29,091 nt of DNA from contig PWGL01000030.1 in NCBI GenBank assembly GCA_003554465.1, positions 1 through 29,091 on the forward strand, read 5' to 3'. This DNA is from Candidatus Pacearchaeota archaeon. Lineage in GTDB: Archaea > Nanobdellota > Nanobdellia > Pacearchaeales > GW2011-AR1. Shown one piece after another: positions 8,379-15,284 of the stretch (within the stretch, counting starts at the first letter, position 1; every line of letters starts with the position of its first letter). The translations under genes and the position numbers were made by a program. The notes beneath the pieces were generated by a model. The model was not told where the DNA came from. It did no database searches and saw only the letters and a list, made by a program, of their open reading frames with translations.

Positions 8379-9657
8379 AAATAAAAAAGGTTCGACTCCT
8401 GTAGCAGTATTCTTTTTAACCATAATGGCACTAGTTCTAGTTTCTACTGCATTATTTGTTTTTTTAACATCTGAGGTTGTGGAAGAAGAAGTTTCTTCTT
8501 TTAAAGGTTTAGAGGAAGTTTATGTTATTGAAAATAAGATTAATTTTTATGTAAACCAGGGGGGAAATCCTGAAATAATAGCTAACTATTTACAAGATAT
8601 ACAAGGTACTCCCAAGACTTTTGTCTCTTATAATGAAGGCGTTGTTAAGATAGACAGATTTTTAGATGATGGTGAAATATGGTTTAGTTATGAATTTGAT
8701 ATTTCTGACGAGGTGGAAGACGAGATGGTGGAAGAAGAAGTAAGTAAAGATTTTGAAGATCCTGATGAAGAAAAGAAAGAAGAAATTGTTGGAGAGACTA
8801 CTGATATTTTAGAATTAGGAGAAAAAGTTAATTTTGAAGTGAATGGAGAAGAACATAGTATGACTTTGATAGAAATTTTTGAAGACGAGGTAGTTTTGAG
8901 GTTTGAGAGCAATCCTGTTGATATCAAGTTGTCAGAAGGAGAGGTAGCTAATTTAGATTTAAATAATGACGGCTATTCTGATGTAAGTGTAGAAGTTACC
9001 TCTGTAGATTTTGAAGAAAAAAGAGCTGAACTTTTGAGGAGAATGGGGTATGAAGAAAGAATTCCTTCTGCTGAAGAGGATTTGCCAGAATATAAAGAAG
9101 TGCCAAAAGAAGAAATAGATTCCGAAGAATTAACTGAAGAAGATATGATAGAACAATTGCCTTCAAGACCTTCTATACCTTCTGTATCTTATAGGTGTGA
9201 TCCTTCTGTATATCCTATATCTTGTGGTCCAAGAGCCCTTCACCAGGCATTTAGGGATTTGGGAGAAGAAGTGAATCTTTGTAAATTAGCCAGTCATGAG
9301 GAAAGACAAGGAGGATTTATTAGGACAGTAGGATCAGTTTTAGATAGAAGAGCTAGAGATATTACTTGGCCAGGAGAAATTTGTGTGATTGCTAGACAGC
9401 AAGGTTTTGATTGTGAGAGAATAAGTAGAGGGAATGCAAATAGAGAAACCATGTTTTCAAAATCCACAAAAAATTCAGTAGTTATTGCAAGAATTGTTTA
9501 TCCTCAAAAATTTTGGGGTTTTTTTAATATGCAACACTATGCAGTTTTTGATACGAATTTAGTTAAAAAAACTGGCGGGAGAGAGATTTTTCATGATTAT
9601 TCTCCGTCGGAATCAGAAATCAAAGAGCTATATGTTATAAGTAAGAGATTTGCGTAA
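8362..9657 (+). CDS. Prepilin-anchored C39/papain-like cysteine peptidase, 431 aa
   Basis: The protein has three parts. The N-terminus MKMMIKNKKG plus STPVAV and a hydrophobic helix (about 12-36) forms a prepilin-type signal. A middle segment (about 148-222) with motifs ELGEKVNFEV, ESNPVDIKLSEGE and DLNNDGYSDV looks like a small beta domain of a kind I associate from memory with secreted DPANN proteins. After an acidic, proline-containing linker (about 225-275), a C-terminal domain contains SCGPRAL (Cys288), HYAVFD (His392) and FHDYSP (Asp412). The order and spacing match the Cys-His-Asp arrangement of C39-type bacteriocin-processing peptidases, which cut after double-glycine leaders. C39 domains usually sit on ABC exporters; here the domain would face outside on a pilin-like anchor. 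It is the last large member before the putative major pilins. The fold call is by motif and should be tested by structure prediction. Confidence 0.72.
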   Translation: MKMMIKNKKGSTPVAVFFLTIMALVLVSTALFVFLTSEVVEEEVSSFKGLEEVYVIENKINFYVNQGGNPEIIANYLQDIQGTPKTFVSYNEGVVKIDRFLDDGEIWFSYEFDISDEVEDEMVEEEVSKDFEDPDEEKKEEIVGETTDILELGEKVNFEVNGEEHSMTLIEIFEDEVVLRFESNPVDIKLSEGEVANLDLNNDGYSDVSVEVTSVDFEEKRAELLRRMGYEERIPSAEEDLPEYKEVPKEEIDSEELTEEDMIEQLPSRPSIPSVSYRCDPSVYPISCGPRALHQAFRDLGEEVNLCKLASHEERQGGFIRTVGSVLDRRARDITWPGEICVIARQQGFDCERISRGNANRETMFSKSTKNSVVIARIVYPQKFWGFFNMQHYAVFDTNLVKKTGGREIFHDYSPSESEIKELYVISKRFA

Positions 9658-9692
9658 TTTTTATAATCTATTATAATTATTTTATACATCAG

Positions 9693-9765
9693 ATTTATAA
9701 ATAGATGGAACTAAATATATTTAATATTGGAAAGAGGAAAATCTTTATTATATGTGAAAAAGAGG
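9693..9765 (+). promoter_or_regulatory. Promoter and Shine-Dalgarno of the first major-type pilin
   Basis: ATTTATAAAT at 9693-9702 is a strong TATA box. Initiation about 25 bases downstream would leave a leader of roughly 45 bases. GAGG at 9762-9765, five bases before the ATG at 9770, is a good Shine-Dalgarno. A leader with a strong ribosome site contrasts with the apparently leaderless genes elsewhere and fits a highly translated pilin. Confidence 0.55.
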
Positions 9766-9908
9766 AAAAATGGAATTAAGAAATTTTATTAATGATAAAA
9801 AAGGTTCTGAGATGACCATTGGCACCCTAGTCATAATTATTCTTGCAGTAATTGTTTTAGTTGTTTTAGCTATCGGATTTACAACAGGTTGGGAAAATTT
9901 ATGGGGAA
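9747..9908 (+). repeat. Direct repeat copy A (5' part of the first tandem pilin)
   Basis: These 162 bases match 10169-10330 with only two differences seen by eye (after the first ATATG and in a Gly-preceding Ile codon). The repeat spans the ribosome site, leader peptide, pilin helix and the WENLWG region. Identity then falls off sharply in the head domain. Confidence 0.9.
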
Positions 9909-10135
9909 TTTTTATGGGACTAACAGGGGGGAGGGAAAATGTAGATGATATTGTTAGGGCTTGTCAGACTGCTTGTGCTACAGGTGCAAAACGGGATTAT
10001 TGTGATAGTGAGAGAGATTTAAGATATAAAGAAAATGATGAAATTGTTACCAACAAAGTGACTTGTCAAGATTTAGAAGGCGGTTATAAAGATTTGGGAG
10101 ATTATGGGGTATATTGTCCAGGAATTAGCTGCTGA
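9770..10135 (+). CDS. Probable major pilin A, class III signal peptide, 121 aa
   Basis: The leader ends in DKKG, followed by SEMTIGTL and a continuous hydrophobic helix to about residue 41. The IGTL start of the mature helix is also seen in archaellins. The head of about 75 residues has six cysteines arranged C-x3-C-x8-C-x20-C and then CP-x3-C at the end, implying three disulfides. Its small size, strong ribosome site and own promoter suggest an abundant structural subunit, in contrast to the large minor subunits upstream. The next gene is a tandem paralogue with the same cysteine pattern. A start at the upstream ATG (9752) is excluded because TGA follows it at once. Confidence 0.82.
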   Translation: MELRNFINDKKGSEMTIGTLVIIILAVIVLVVLAIGFTTGWENLWGIFMGLTGGRENVDDIVRACQTACATGAKRDYCDSERDLRYKENDEIVTNKVTCQDLEGGYKDLGDYGVYCPGISC

Positions 10136-10145
10136 TTTTCCGAAA

Positions 10146-10187
10146 GGTTTAAAAACAAAAGTATCCTAATTATATGAGAAAAAGAGG
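10146..10187 (+). promoter_or_regulatory. Promoter and Shine-Dalgarno of the second tandem pilin
   Basis: CGAAA at 10141-10145 followed by GGTTTAAAAAC at 10146-10156 resembles a BRE plus TATA box. GAGG at 10184-10187 precedes the ATG at 10192 by four bases. The second pilin can therefore probably be transcribed independently of the first. Confidence 0.45.
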
Positions 10188-10330
10188 AAAAATGGAATTA
10201 AGAAATTTTATTAATGATAAAAAAGGTTCTGAGATGACCATTGGCACCCTAGTCATAATTATTCTTGCAGTAATTGTTTTAGTTGTTTTAGCTATTGGAT
10301 TTACAACAGGTTGGGAAAATTTATGGGGAA
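10169..10330 (+). repeat. Direct repeat copy B (5' part of the second tandem pilin)
   Basis: Partner of 9747-9908 at an offset of 422 bases. It contains the leader, signal peptide and pilin helix of the second pilin. The near-identity includes synonymous positions, so it reflects recent duplication or gene conversion and not only protein-level constraint. Confidence 0.9.
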
Positions 10331-10584
10331 CTTTTATAGGATTTACTGGTGGCCAGGAAAATGTAGATGATACTATAAGAGATTGTAGGGTAGCCTGCAC
10401 TCAGGGCAAGGTTTATGAGTATTGTAATATGGATAGGGAATTAGTTTATGAAGATGATGAAGGTGAATTGCAGAGTGAAGATGTCACTTGTCAAGGATTA
10501 GAAGAAGAAGAGAATTATGATTTGACTGATGATGTTAAAAATATTACAAAAGAAGTTGAGTGTCCCGCTTTCGATTGTGATTAG
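10192..10584 (+). CDS. Probable major pilin B, class III signal peptide, 130 aa
   Basis: Residues 1-46 are almost identical to the first pilin: leader ending DKKG, SEMTIGTL, hydrophobic helix and WENLWG. The head differs in sequence and is more acidic but keeps six cysteines with the same plan (C-x3-C-x8-C-x21-C and a terminal CP-x3-C). An in-frame ATG at 10174 would add six residues, but the equivalent ATG in the first copy is followed by a stop, and GAGG sits correctly for 10192, so 10192 is chosen. The two pilins could be co-assembled or used alternatively. It is followed by a T-rich AT stretch (about 10608-10640) that could end transcription. Confidence 0.82.
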   Translation: MELRNFINDKKGSEMTIGTLVIIILAVIVLVVLAIGFTTGWENLWGTFIGFTGGQENVDDTIRDCRVACTQGKVYEYCNMDRELVYEDDEGELQSEDVTCQGLEEEENYDLTDDVKNITKEVECPAFDCD

Positions 10585-10674
10585 GTAGATAGCTGAAATA
10601 ACGAGTAAAATTTAATTTTTATTTCTTAATTAATTTTTTAAATGGTCATTCATTGTTTTGTTTGAGGTTTTAAG

Positions 10675-10797
10675 ATGCAATACGGATATCCTGAGAAGAG
10701 AAGAAGTAAGAAGAGAAAGAGAAAGAAGAGTAAAGAACATCCTTATAAGAAAGGTGGTAGAAGGAGAACTCAGAAGAAAAAAGTAAAGAAGAAATAG
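10675..10797 (+). CDS. Small very basic protein, 40 aa
   Basis: An ATG at 10675 with GAGGT eight bases upstream opens a 40-codon frame ending TAG. By my count 22 of the 40 residues are lysine or arginine, with two acidic residues and no cysteine or hydrophobic segment. It starts MQYGYPEKRR and ends in a lysine-rich tail after KKGGRRRTQ. Such composition suggests binding to nucleic acid, either ribosome-associated or chromatin-like. I do not recognise a family, and low complexity makes homology hard to judge. TTTTTTAAATGG at about 10634-10645 could be its promoter. The main argument for it being real is the combination of ribosome site, clean frame and lack of another explanation for this stretch. 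Confidence 0.6.
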   Translation: MQYGYPEKRRSKKRKRKKSKEHPYKKGGRRRTQKKKVKKK

Positions 10798-10843
10798 TCT
10801 TTGTTTTTATTACTATTTGAACTATTTTAATTGGTTATTTAAG

Positions 10844-11389
10844 ATGAAACAAAAAATTAAAGATAATATTTGGAAGTTTTCTTTTTCTAAGTTTGGTAGC
10901 AATGTTTATTTTTTAGATTTAGATAAAAAAATAATTATAGATACTTCTTCTCAAGACAATAGTGAAGAGTTGCTTGGCTATTTAAATGAGTTAGATGTAA
11001 AGATTAAGGATATAGGTATTGTTTTGTTGACACATTGTCATTATGATCATATTGGTAATTTGGAAATTTTTCATGATGCCGGATGTGAAATATTTGCTGC
11101 TTCTCAAGATATGGATACATTCGATTTAAGTTTGGGTCATATGGATGTAAATCATATAGAAGAGATAGAAGATGATTTGGAAGAAAGAGGTGTAAATGTT
11201 TTTAGGACTCCAGGGCATACTAAAGGGAGTTTATGTTTTTTATATAGTGATATTTTATTTTCTGGAGACACCATATTTGATGAGGGTTATGGCCGAACTG
11301 ATTTAGATACTGGTAGCGATGAAGATTTGGAAGAAAGTTTAGAAAAGTTAAAAAAAGTTAGTTATAGTATTTTATGTCCAGGCCATTAG
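10844..11389 (+). CDS. Metallo-beta-lactamase-fold hydrolase (glyoxalase II-like), 181 aa
   Basis: The motif THCHYDH (His64, His66, Asp68, His69), TPGHTKGS (His125), SGDTIF (Asp142) and a terminal CPGH (His181) supply the full set of ligands for a two-metal site, as in hydroxyacylglutathione hydrolases and related small hydrolases. Substrate cannot be read from sequence. The protein ends exactly at the last ligand histidine, whereas many relatives continue for several residues. Its stop overlaps the convergent permease gene by four bases. An upstream TTG in frame at 10817 was not used because it adds an unremarkable segment, while ATG at 10844 gives the expected family N-terminus. Confidence 0.85.
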   Translation: MKQKIKDNIWKFSFSKFGSNVYFLDLDKKIIIDTSSQDNSEELLGYLNELDVKIKDIGIVLLTHCHYDHIGNLEIFHDAGCEIFAASQDMDTFDLSLGHMDVNHIEEIEDDLEERGVNVFRTPGHTKGSLCFLYSDILFSGDTIFDEGYGRTDLDTGSDEDLEESLEKLKKVSYSILCPGH

Positions 11390-12387
11390 TTATTAATTTC
11401 CAAATTTGTTTTTAGGATTTCTATTGTTATTGAAAGGATTAAAGGTCCCACTATAAATCCTGCAATCCCAAATAAAGGTATTCCTCCAAAGATACCCAAA
11501 ATAACTATTATCGGGTGAAGCCTTGCTCTTTTTCCTGTAACCCATATCCTGAAGAAGTAGTCAATTAAGTTACTTATAATAAGCCCTGTTATCAATACTA
11601 TTATTGCTGCAATTATGTTCCCCTGAAATAATTGAATTATTGTGAGGGGTAGCCATACTATTACAGCCCCCGCTATTGGGATAAATGTAAATAGAGCTGA
11701 AACAAATGCAAAAAATGCATAAAATCTGATTCCTGCAATATAATAACCGATTAAGCTTACTATAAAAGCTAGCAATGAAGTTATTAGCGCCCCGTAAACT
11801 ATTTGTTTAGAAGTCTCAGAGACTCTTTTAACAAGTTTATTTTTATTTTTGAAAGGGATAGCTTTAATAATTTGTTTTTTTATTTTTTTCCAGTCAATAA
11901 TTATGAAGTAACTTATAAAAAAAGTAAGGAATAAATTAAGCGCAAGACGAGGGATTTGGGTCAATGAAGTATAAATTATTTTGACTGCGGAATTTCCTAA
12001 ATCCTCTATTGAGGAATAAATTGTTTCAGAGAAAGGAGCTAAAAATTCAATTCCCCCAATAAATTCTGAAATTTCCTGAGATAATTGGTTTATTGATCCC
12101 TCAGAAATTATGACTGAAAATTGAGATATTAGTGTGGTGACTATATATGTTCCGATTAACAAACTTATTATTAAAACTATTGAAAGTGAAATTAGTGCAG
12201 ACAACTTATTACCTGTTTTTTTTGAAATAAATTTATGAAGGGGGAGAACAAAAAAGGCTAGAATAAAAGAGGAGATAATTACTACTAAAAATTCTTTTAA
12301 TATGAAGTAAGATATAATTATTAGTGCAATTATAAATGCCCAAAATAGATACTCTTTAAAATCCCCTTTTCTTTCTTTCTTGGCCAT
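11386..12387 (-). CDS. AI-2E/PerM family multi-pass membrane transporter, 333 aa
   Basis: A short basic N-terminus is followed by paired hydrophobic segments (about 12-60 and 65-90), a polar helical region (about 90-140), a membrane segment near 145-170, then a cluster of membrane segments about 200-325. This two-part pattern, with IPFKNKNKLVKRV before the second half and the PLFGIAGFIVGPL motif near the end, is typical of the AI-2E (UPF0118) transporter family. Members export or exchange small molecules or ions; the substrate here is unknown. It is transcribed divergently from the prepilin peptidase, and a symmetric TATA-like element lies midway between the two start codons. Confidence 0.85.
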   Translation of the reverse strand: MAKKERKGDFKEYLFWAFIIALIIISYFILKEFLVVIISSFILAFFVLPLHKFISKKTGNKLSALISLSIVLIISLLIGTYIVTTLISQFSVIISEGSINQLSQEISEFIGGIEFLAPFSETIYSSIEDLGNSAVKIIYTSLTQIPRLALNLFLTFFISYFIIIDWKKIKKQIIKAIPFKNKNKLVKRVSETSKQIVYGALITSLLAFIVSLIGYYIAGIRFYAFFAFVSALFTFIPIAGAVIVWLPLTIIQLFQGNIIAAIIVLITGLIISNLIDYFFRIWVTGKRARLHPIIVILGIFGGIPLFGIAGFIVGPLILSITIEILKTNLEINN

Positions 12388-12405
12388 AGTTATACAGAAT
12401 AATAA

Positions 12406-12416
12406 GTTTAATAAAC
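12406..12416. promoter_or_regulatory. Symmetric TATA-like element shared by divergent genes
   Basis: GTTTAATAAAC has 5-base inverted arms around one base. Its centre is about 26 bases from the plus-strand ATG (12437) and about 24 bases from the minus-strand ATG (12387). That is the right distance on both sides for leaderless transcription, so one element may direct both genes. A role as promoter is inference from symmetry and spacing. Confidence 0.4.
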
Positions 12417-12436
12417 CTTTTGATTTTAATAGTAAG

Positions 12437-13288
12437 ATGATAAATTGGTTTTTTATAATACTGGTAGGAGTATGGCTTTTAGTAGCCAGTTATAGGGATT
12501 TGAAATATAGGGAAATTCCAAATTGGCTATCTTTTTCACTAGTTGCATTTGGTCTAGCTTATAATTCTTTTAAGTCAATATCTATGATGAGTTATGAACC
12601 TATTTTATTTAGTGTCGTGGGTTTTTTCTTGCTCACATTGTTGGCCTATGCATTATATTATTCCAGGGTTTTTGCGGGAGGAGATGCTAAGCTACTTATA
12701 GCCCTTGGTCCAGTCTTACCACTTTTTTCTAGTTTTGAGATGAATATTTCTTTTATTATTTTTTATGTTTTGCTATTGCTTTTTATGGGTGGATTCTATG
12801 GGTTATTTTACTCTTTCTTTATCATTGCTTTCAATAGAAAAAAGTTTTCAAAAGAATTTTTCTCCAGGTTCGACAAAAATACTGTTTTTATGTTTTTTCT
12901 TCCAGCTATTCTTTTTGCAGTTTTTATTTTATGGCTTGGTGAGTTAATATTTCTCTTCCTTGCATTCGTTGTAGCTATTTTTCCTTTATTATTATTTTAC
13001 TCTAAGGCAGTAGAAGAATGTATGGTTATAGATAAAAATGGGAAAGAAGTGGTTGTGGGGGATTGGTTATATAAGCCTGTTAAAGTTAAAGGGAAGGAGA
13101 TAAAACCCGGATGGGAAGGCTTGTCTGAAAAAGATGTAAAAATTATAAGAAAGACAGGCAAAAAGGTAAAAGTTAAAGACGGGATACCTTTTGTCCCTTC
13201 GTTCTTTTTATCTTTTTTATTATTAATGTACTTAAGGAATTCTTCTTGGTTCGTCAACTACTTCTGGCTCTTTAGAAACTTCTTCTGA
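12437..13288 (+). CDS. Prepilin peptidase, A24 aspartic family (PibD/ArlK-like), 283 aa
   Basis: This membrane protease should cleave class III signal peptides, including the eleven upstream. The two catalytic aspartates lie in YRDLKYREIPNW (Asp21) and in AGGDAKL (Asp83, the GxGD motif in the form GGD). Both sit at membrane-cytoplasm boundaries, as expected. Hydrophobic segments lie near 3-18, 31-45, 56-75, 87-135, 152-190 and 262-277. A C-terminal cytoplasmic part (about 195-260) with PGWEGLSEKD and a basic run precedes a last hydrophobic segment. An upstream TTG at 12380 would run into the divergent gene, so ATG 12437 is preferred. The 3' end overlaps the convergent HIT-like gene by 57 bases. 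Its closeness to the prepilin array makes it the likely dedicated peptidase. Confidence 0.88.
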   Translation: MINWFFIILVGVWLLVASYRDLKYREIPNWLSFSLVAFGLAYNSFKSISMMSYEPILFSVVGFFLLTLLAYALYYSRVFAGGDAKLLIALGPVLPLFSSFEMNISFIIFYVLLLLFMGGFYGLFYSFFIIAFNRKKFSKEFFSRFDKNTVFMFFLPAILFAVFILWLGELIFLFLAFVVAIFPLLLFYSKAVEECMVIDKNGKEVVVGDWLYKPVKVKGKEIKPGWEGLSEKDVKIIRKTGKKVKVKDGIPFVPSFFLSFLLLMYLRNSSWFVNYFWLFRNFF

Positions 13289-13921
13289 AGTATCTTCATT
13301 ATTTTCCTGAGCTGGACCATTTTCAGAATTCTTTTTGTTATTTACTGGTTCTTTTTGGGACACTTCTTTTCCTTTGCTCTGGTCTAGCAAAAATCCCTGA
13401 AGCTTTTTTAGATCTTCGTTACTTTCCTCTCCTTTTTCTCCTGATTCTTCCCCTGTCAGAGGTATTATGTTCAATATAATATGATCTTGCCTTCTACCTG
13501 TAGATAGTTGAACTTCTTTTGGATTCAGCTTTTGTTTTAGTAACTTAACAATATTTTTTGCCAGGTCAAAAGTCTCATTAGGCATTTGCTCTAAAGGTAG
13601 ATGTTCTTTTGGGATTACTATCGTATGACCTTTCCCAATAGGGTTTATTTCTAAAATTGCTATAGCTTTATTGTTTTCACCTATAGGGAATGTCTGGCTT
13701 TTATTTTGAGATAGGTAACAAAAAGGGCACTGATTTGAATTTTCCTGGCTATCTTCTTTAATAGCATTATTTTGTTTTAGCAAATTTTCTAATTGTTCAG
13801 AATTCATTTGTTGTATTTGCTGAACTGCCTGCTTTTTTTGTTCCTCAGGTTTATCCCAACTCTTAATTTGTCCAATGATTTGTTCTTTTATTTTTTCAAC
13901 TTGGTCTTCAGGAAGTGGCAT
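13232..13921 (-). CDS. HIT-like protein with degenerate histidine triad, 229 aa
   Basis: A glutamine-rich helical N-terminal region (about 1-55) leads to CPFC (Cys65, Cys68) and a HIT core with GHTIVIPKEHL (His99, His107). The signature H-x-H-x-H of HIT nucleotide hydrolases/transferases appears as HIILNIIP (His147 to Pro154), so only the first histidine survives and the middle, nucleophilic one is missing. The protein may therefore bind nucleotides without hydrolysing them, or do something else. The tail (about 175-229) is acidic, asparagine- and proline-containing and probably disordered. It begins in a TAATG overlap with the aEF-1beta gene, so the two are co-transcribed. Family call is good; activity is doubtful. 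Confidence 0.75.
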   Translation of the reverse strand: MPLPEDQVEKIKEQIIGQIKSWDKPEEQKKQAVQQIQQMNSEQLENLLKQNNAIKEDSQENSNQCPFCYLSQNKSQTFPIGENNKAIAILEINPIGKGHTIVIPKEHLPLEQMPNETFDLAKNIVKLLKQKLNPKEVQLSTGRRQDHIILNIIPLTGEESGEKGEESNEDLKKLQGFLLDQSKGKEVSQKEPVNNKKNSENGPAQENNEDTSEEVSKEPEVVDEPRRIP

Positions 13922-14190
13922 TATCCTAAAGCCCTCCTAAAATCCACCGTTTCCACGCTCTTTACATTTTTTAGCTGGCAGGCTTCTTCAGCTCTATCTG
14001 TTCCTTTTTCTTCAGGCCAAGACATCATTATAATTATTGCCTTTAGTCCGAAAGCAACAGGTTCATCTTCCATACTATTGACTACTGCGCCCTTTTCTTC
14101 TAAACTCTCCTTTATATCAGCCTTTAGACTTTTTAAGTCAACATCCAGGCTTTCGGGCATAATCCTTAGCTTTAGTAGTGCTTCTGCCAT
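13921..14190 (-). CDS. ef1b: Archaeal elongation factor 1-beta
   Basis: This 89-residue protein is the nucleotide exchange factor for elongation factor 1A: it releases GDP so that aminoacyl-tRNA delivery can continue. Length and sequence match the single-domain archaeal form. Visible features are an ALLKLRIMPES start, DLKSLKADI, the central VAFGLKAIIIMM strand and the end VETVDFRRALG. It is the first gene of a two-gene unit with the HIT-like protein. A strong TATA box (TTTATAAAGT on the minus strand) lies about 25 bases upstream of its ATG, suggesting leaderless transcription. Confidence 0.93.
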   Translation of the reverse strand: MAEALLKLRIMPESLDVDLKSLKADIKESLEEKGAVVNSMEDEPVAFGLKAIIIMMSWPEEKGTDRAEEACQLKNVKSVETVDFRRALG

Positions 14191-14208
14191 ATTTTTATTT
14201 ATCCTTAT

Positions 14209-14220
14209 ACTTTATAAATT
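14209..14220 (-). promoter_or_regulatory. TATA box of the aEF-1beta/HIT unit
   Basis: On the minus strand this reads AATTTATAAAGT, centred about 25 bases before the ATG at 14190. Spacing fits a leaderless archaeal promoter. Confidence 0.6.
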
Positions 14221-14321
14221 TAATGATTATCAAGTTTTAGTTTTTGAATGATAGGTTTTTTACTTATCTGGTTGATTGTCAAAACAACAATCCTTAAAAA
14301 CTGCCTTTTCTTGATAAATAT

Positions 14322-15272
14322 ATGATTCAGGATTATGAGAAACTTGTAGAAAAAATATCTAAAATTTCAGGAAAGGAAGAGCAAGAGATTACTGGTTTGG
14401 TAGATGCAAAAAGGGATAAATTATCGGGCCTGATTTCTAGAGAAGGGGCTGCTCAAATAGTTGCCAATGAGTTGGGAATTAATTTTGATAAAGAGCAGGT
14501 TAAAATCGATGAAATTATGAAAGGTCAAAAAAATGTAAATACTGTCGGAAAAATAATAAAGTTGTTTCCTGTCAATAATTTTGAAAAAAATGGTAGAAAA
14601 GGGAAGGTTGTCAACTTTATCGTTGCAGATGAGACGGGGAATATAAGGACTGTTTTATGGGATGCTAATCATATAAAGTTGATTGAAAATAGTGAAATCA
14701 AAGAAGGAGATGTTGTTGAGATAAGTAATGGGAGATTAAGAGAGTCTGAATTGCATTTATCTAGTTTTTCAGACATAAAGAAAAGTGATAAGAATATTGA
14801 AGATGTAGAAGAGGATATAAGTAATGAGCAAGTTTTCATTAAAGATTCGGATGTAGGGAAGAATTTAAAGACAAGGGCAGTTATAGTTCAGATTTTTGAT
14901 CCAAAATTTTTCAAAGTTTGTCCTAATTGCGGGAAAAAAGTAGAGAGAGCTGCTGAAGGCTATGAGTGTAAAGAACACGGTAAAATGGAGCCAAAAGAAA
15001 GGGCGTTATTATCTTTAGTTTTGGACGATGGTAGTGATTCAATCAGGGCTGTAATGTTTTCTGAGCAGATAGAGCAACTAGGGATTAATCATAATGATTT
15101 AAAGCCTGAAAATTTTTCCGGCAAAAGAGGTGAAATTGAGGGTGGGGAGTTCTTTTTTATTGGGAGAGTAAAACAAAATAAGGTTTTTAATAATACTGAA
15201 ATGCTAGTTAATAATGTTCAGGAAGTAGATATTGACAAGTTGATTGAGGAGCTTGAAAGCAATGAAAAATAA
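14322..15272 (+). CDS. RPA-like single-stranded DNA-binding protein, 316 aa
   Basis: Replication protein A homologues coat single-stranded DNA during replication and repair. A helical N-terminal segment (about 1-65) is followed by an OB-fold (about 72-150) with VNFIVADETGNIRTVLWD, characteristic of archaeal RPA1. An acidic linker (about 155-170) leads to a second OB-fold (about 180-310) interrupted by a zinc site CPNCG...C-x2-H (Cys200, Cys203, Cys216, His219). That is the arrangement of euryarchaeal-type RPA. The gene is followed after 12 bases by a membrane hydrolase gene and then RadA, a recombinase that acts on RPA-coated DNA. A TTAAAAAC element about 25 bases upstream could be the promoter. 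Confidence 0.87.
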   Translation: MIQDYEKLVEKISKISGKEEQEITGLVDAKRDKLSGLISREGAAQIVANELGINFDKEQVKIDEIMKGQKNVNTVGKIIKLFPVNNFEKNGRKGKVVNFIVADETGNIRTVLWDANHIKLIENSEIKEGDVVEISNGRLRESELHLSSFSDIKKSDKNIEDVEEDISNEQVFIKDSDVGKNLKTRAVIVQIFDPKFFKVCPNCGKKVERAAEGYECKEHGKMEPKERALLSLVLDDGSDSIRAVMFSEQIEQLGINHNDLKPENFSGKRGEIEGGEFFFIGRVKQNKVFNNTEMLVNNVQEVDIDKLIEELESNEK

Positions 15273-15284
15273 GGGGAAATTAAA

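Noticed and set aside
10817..10843. TTG start for the metallo-beta-lactamase-fold protein
   Set aside because: ATG at 10844 gives the normal family N-terminus, and no ribosome site supports the TTG.
12380..12436. TTG start for the prepilin peptidase
   Set aside because: It would lie inside the divergent permease gene and upstream of the shared TATA-like element; ATG 12437 places the first membrane helix and Asp21 as in the family.
13793..14251. Plus-strand open frame opposite the HIT-like and aEF-1beta genes
   Set aside because: It runs antisense through two recognisable genes, and its Ser/Phe/Leu-rich product has no recognisable domain.
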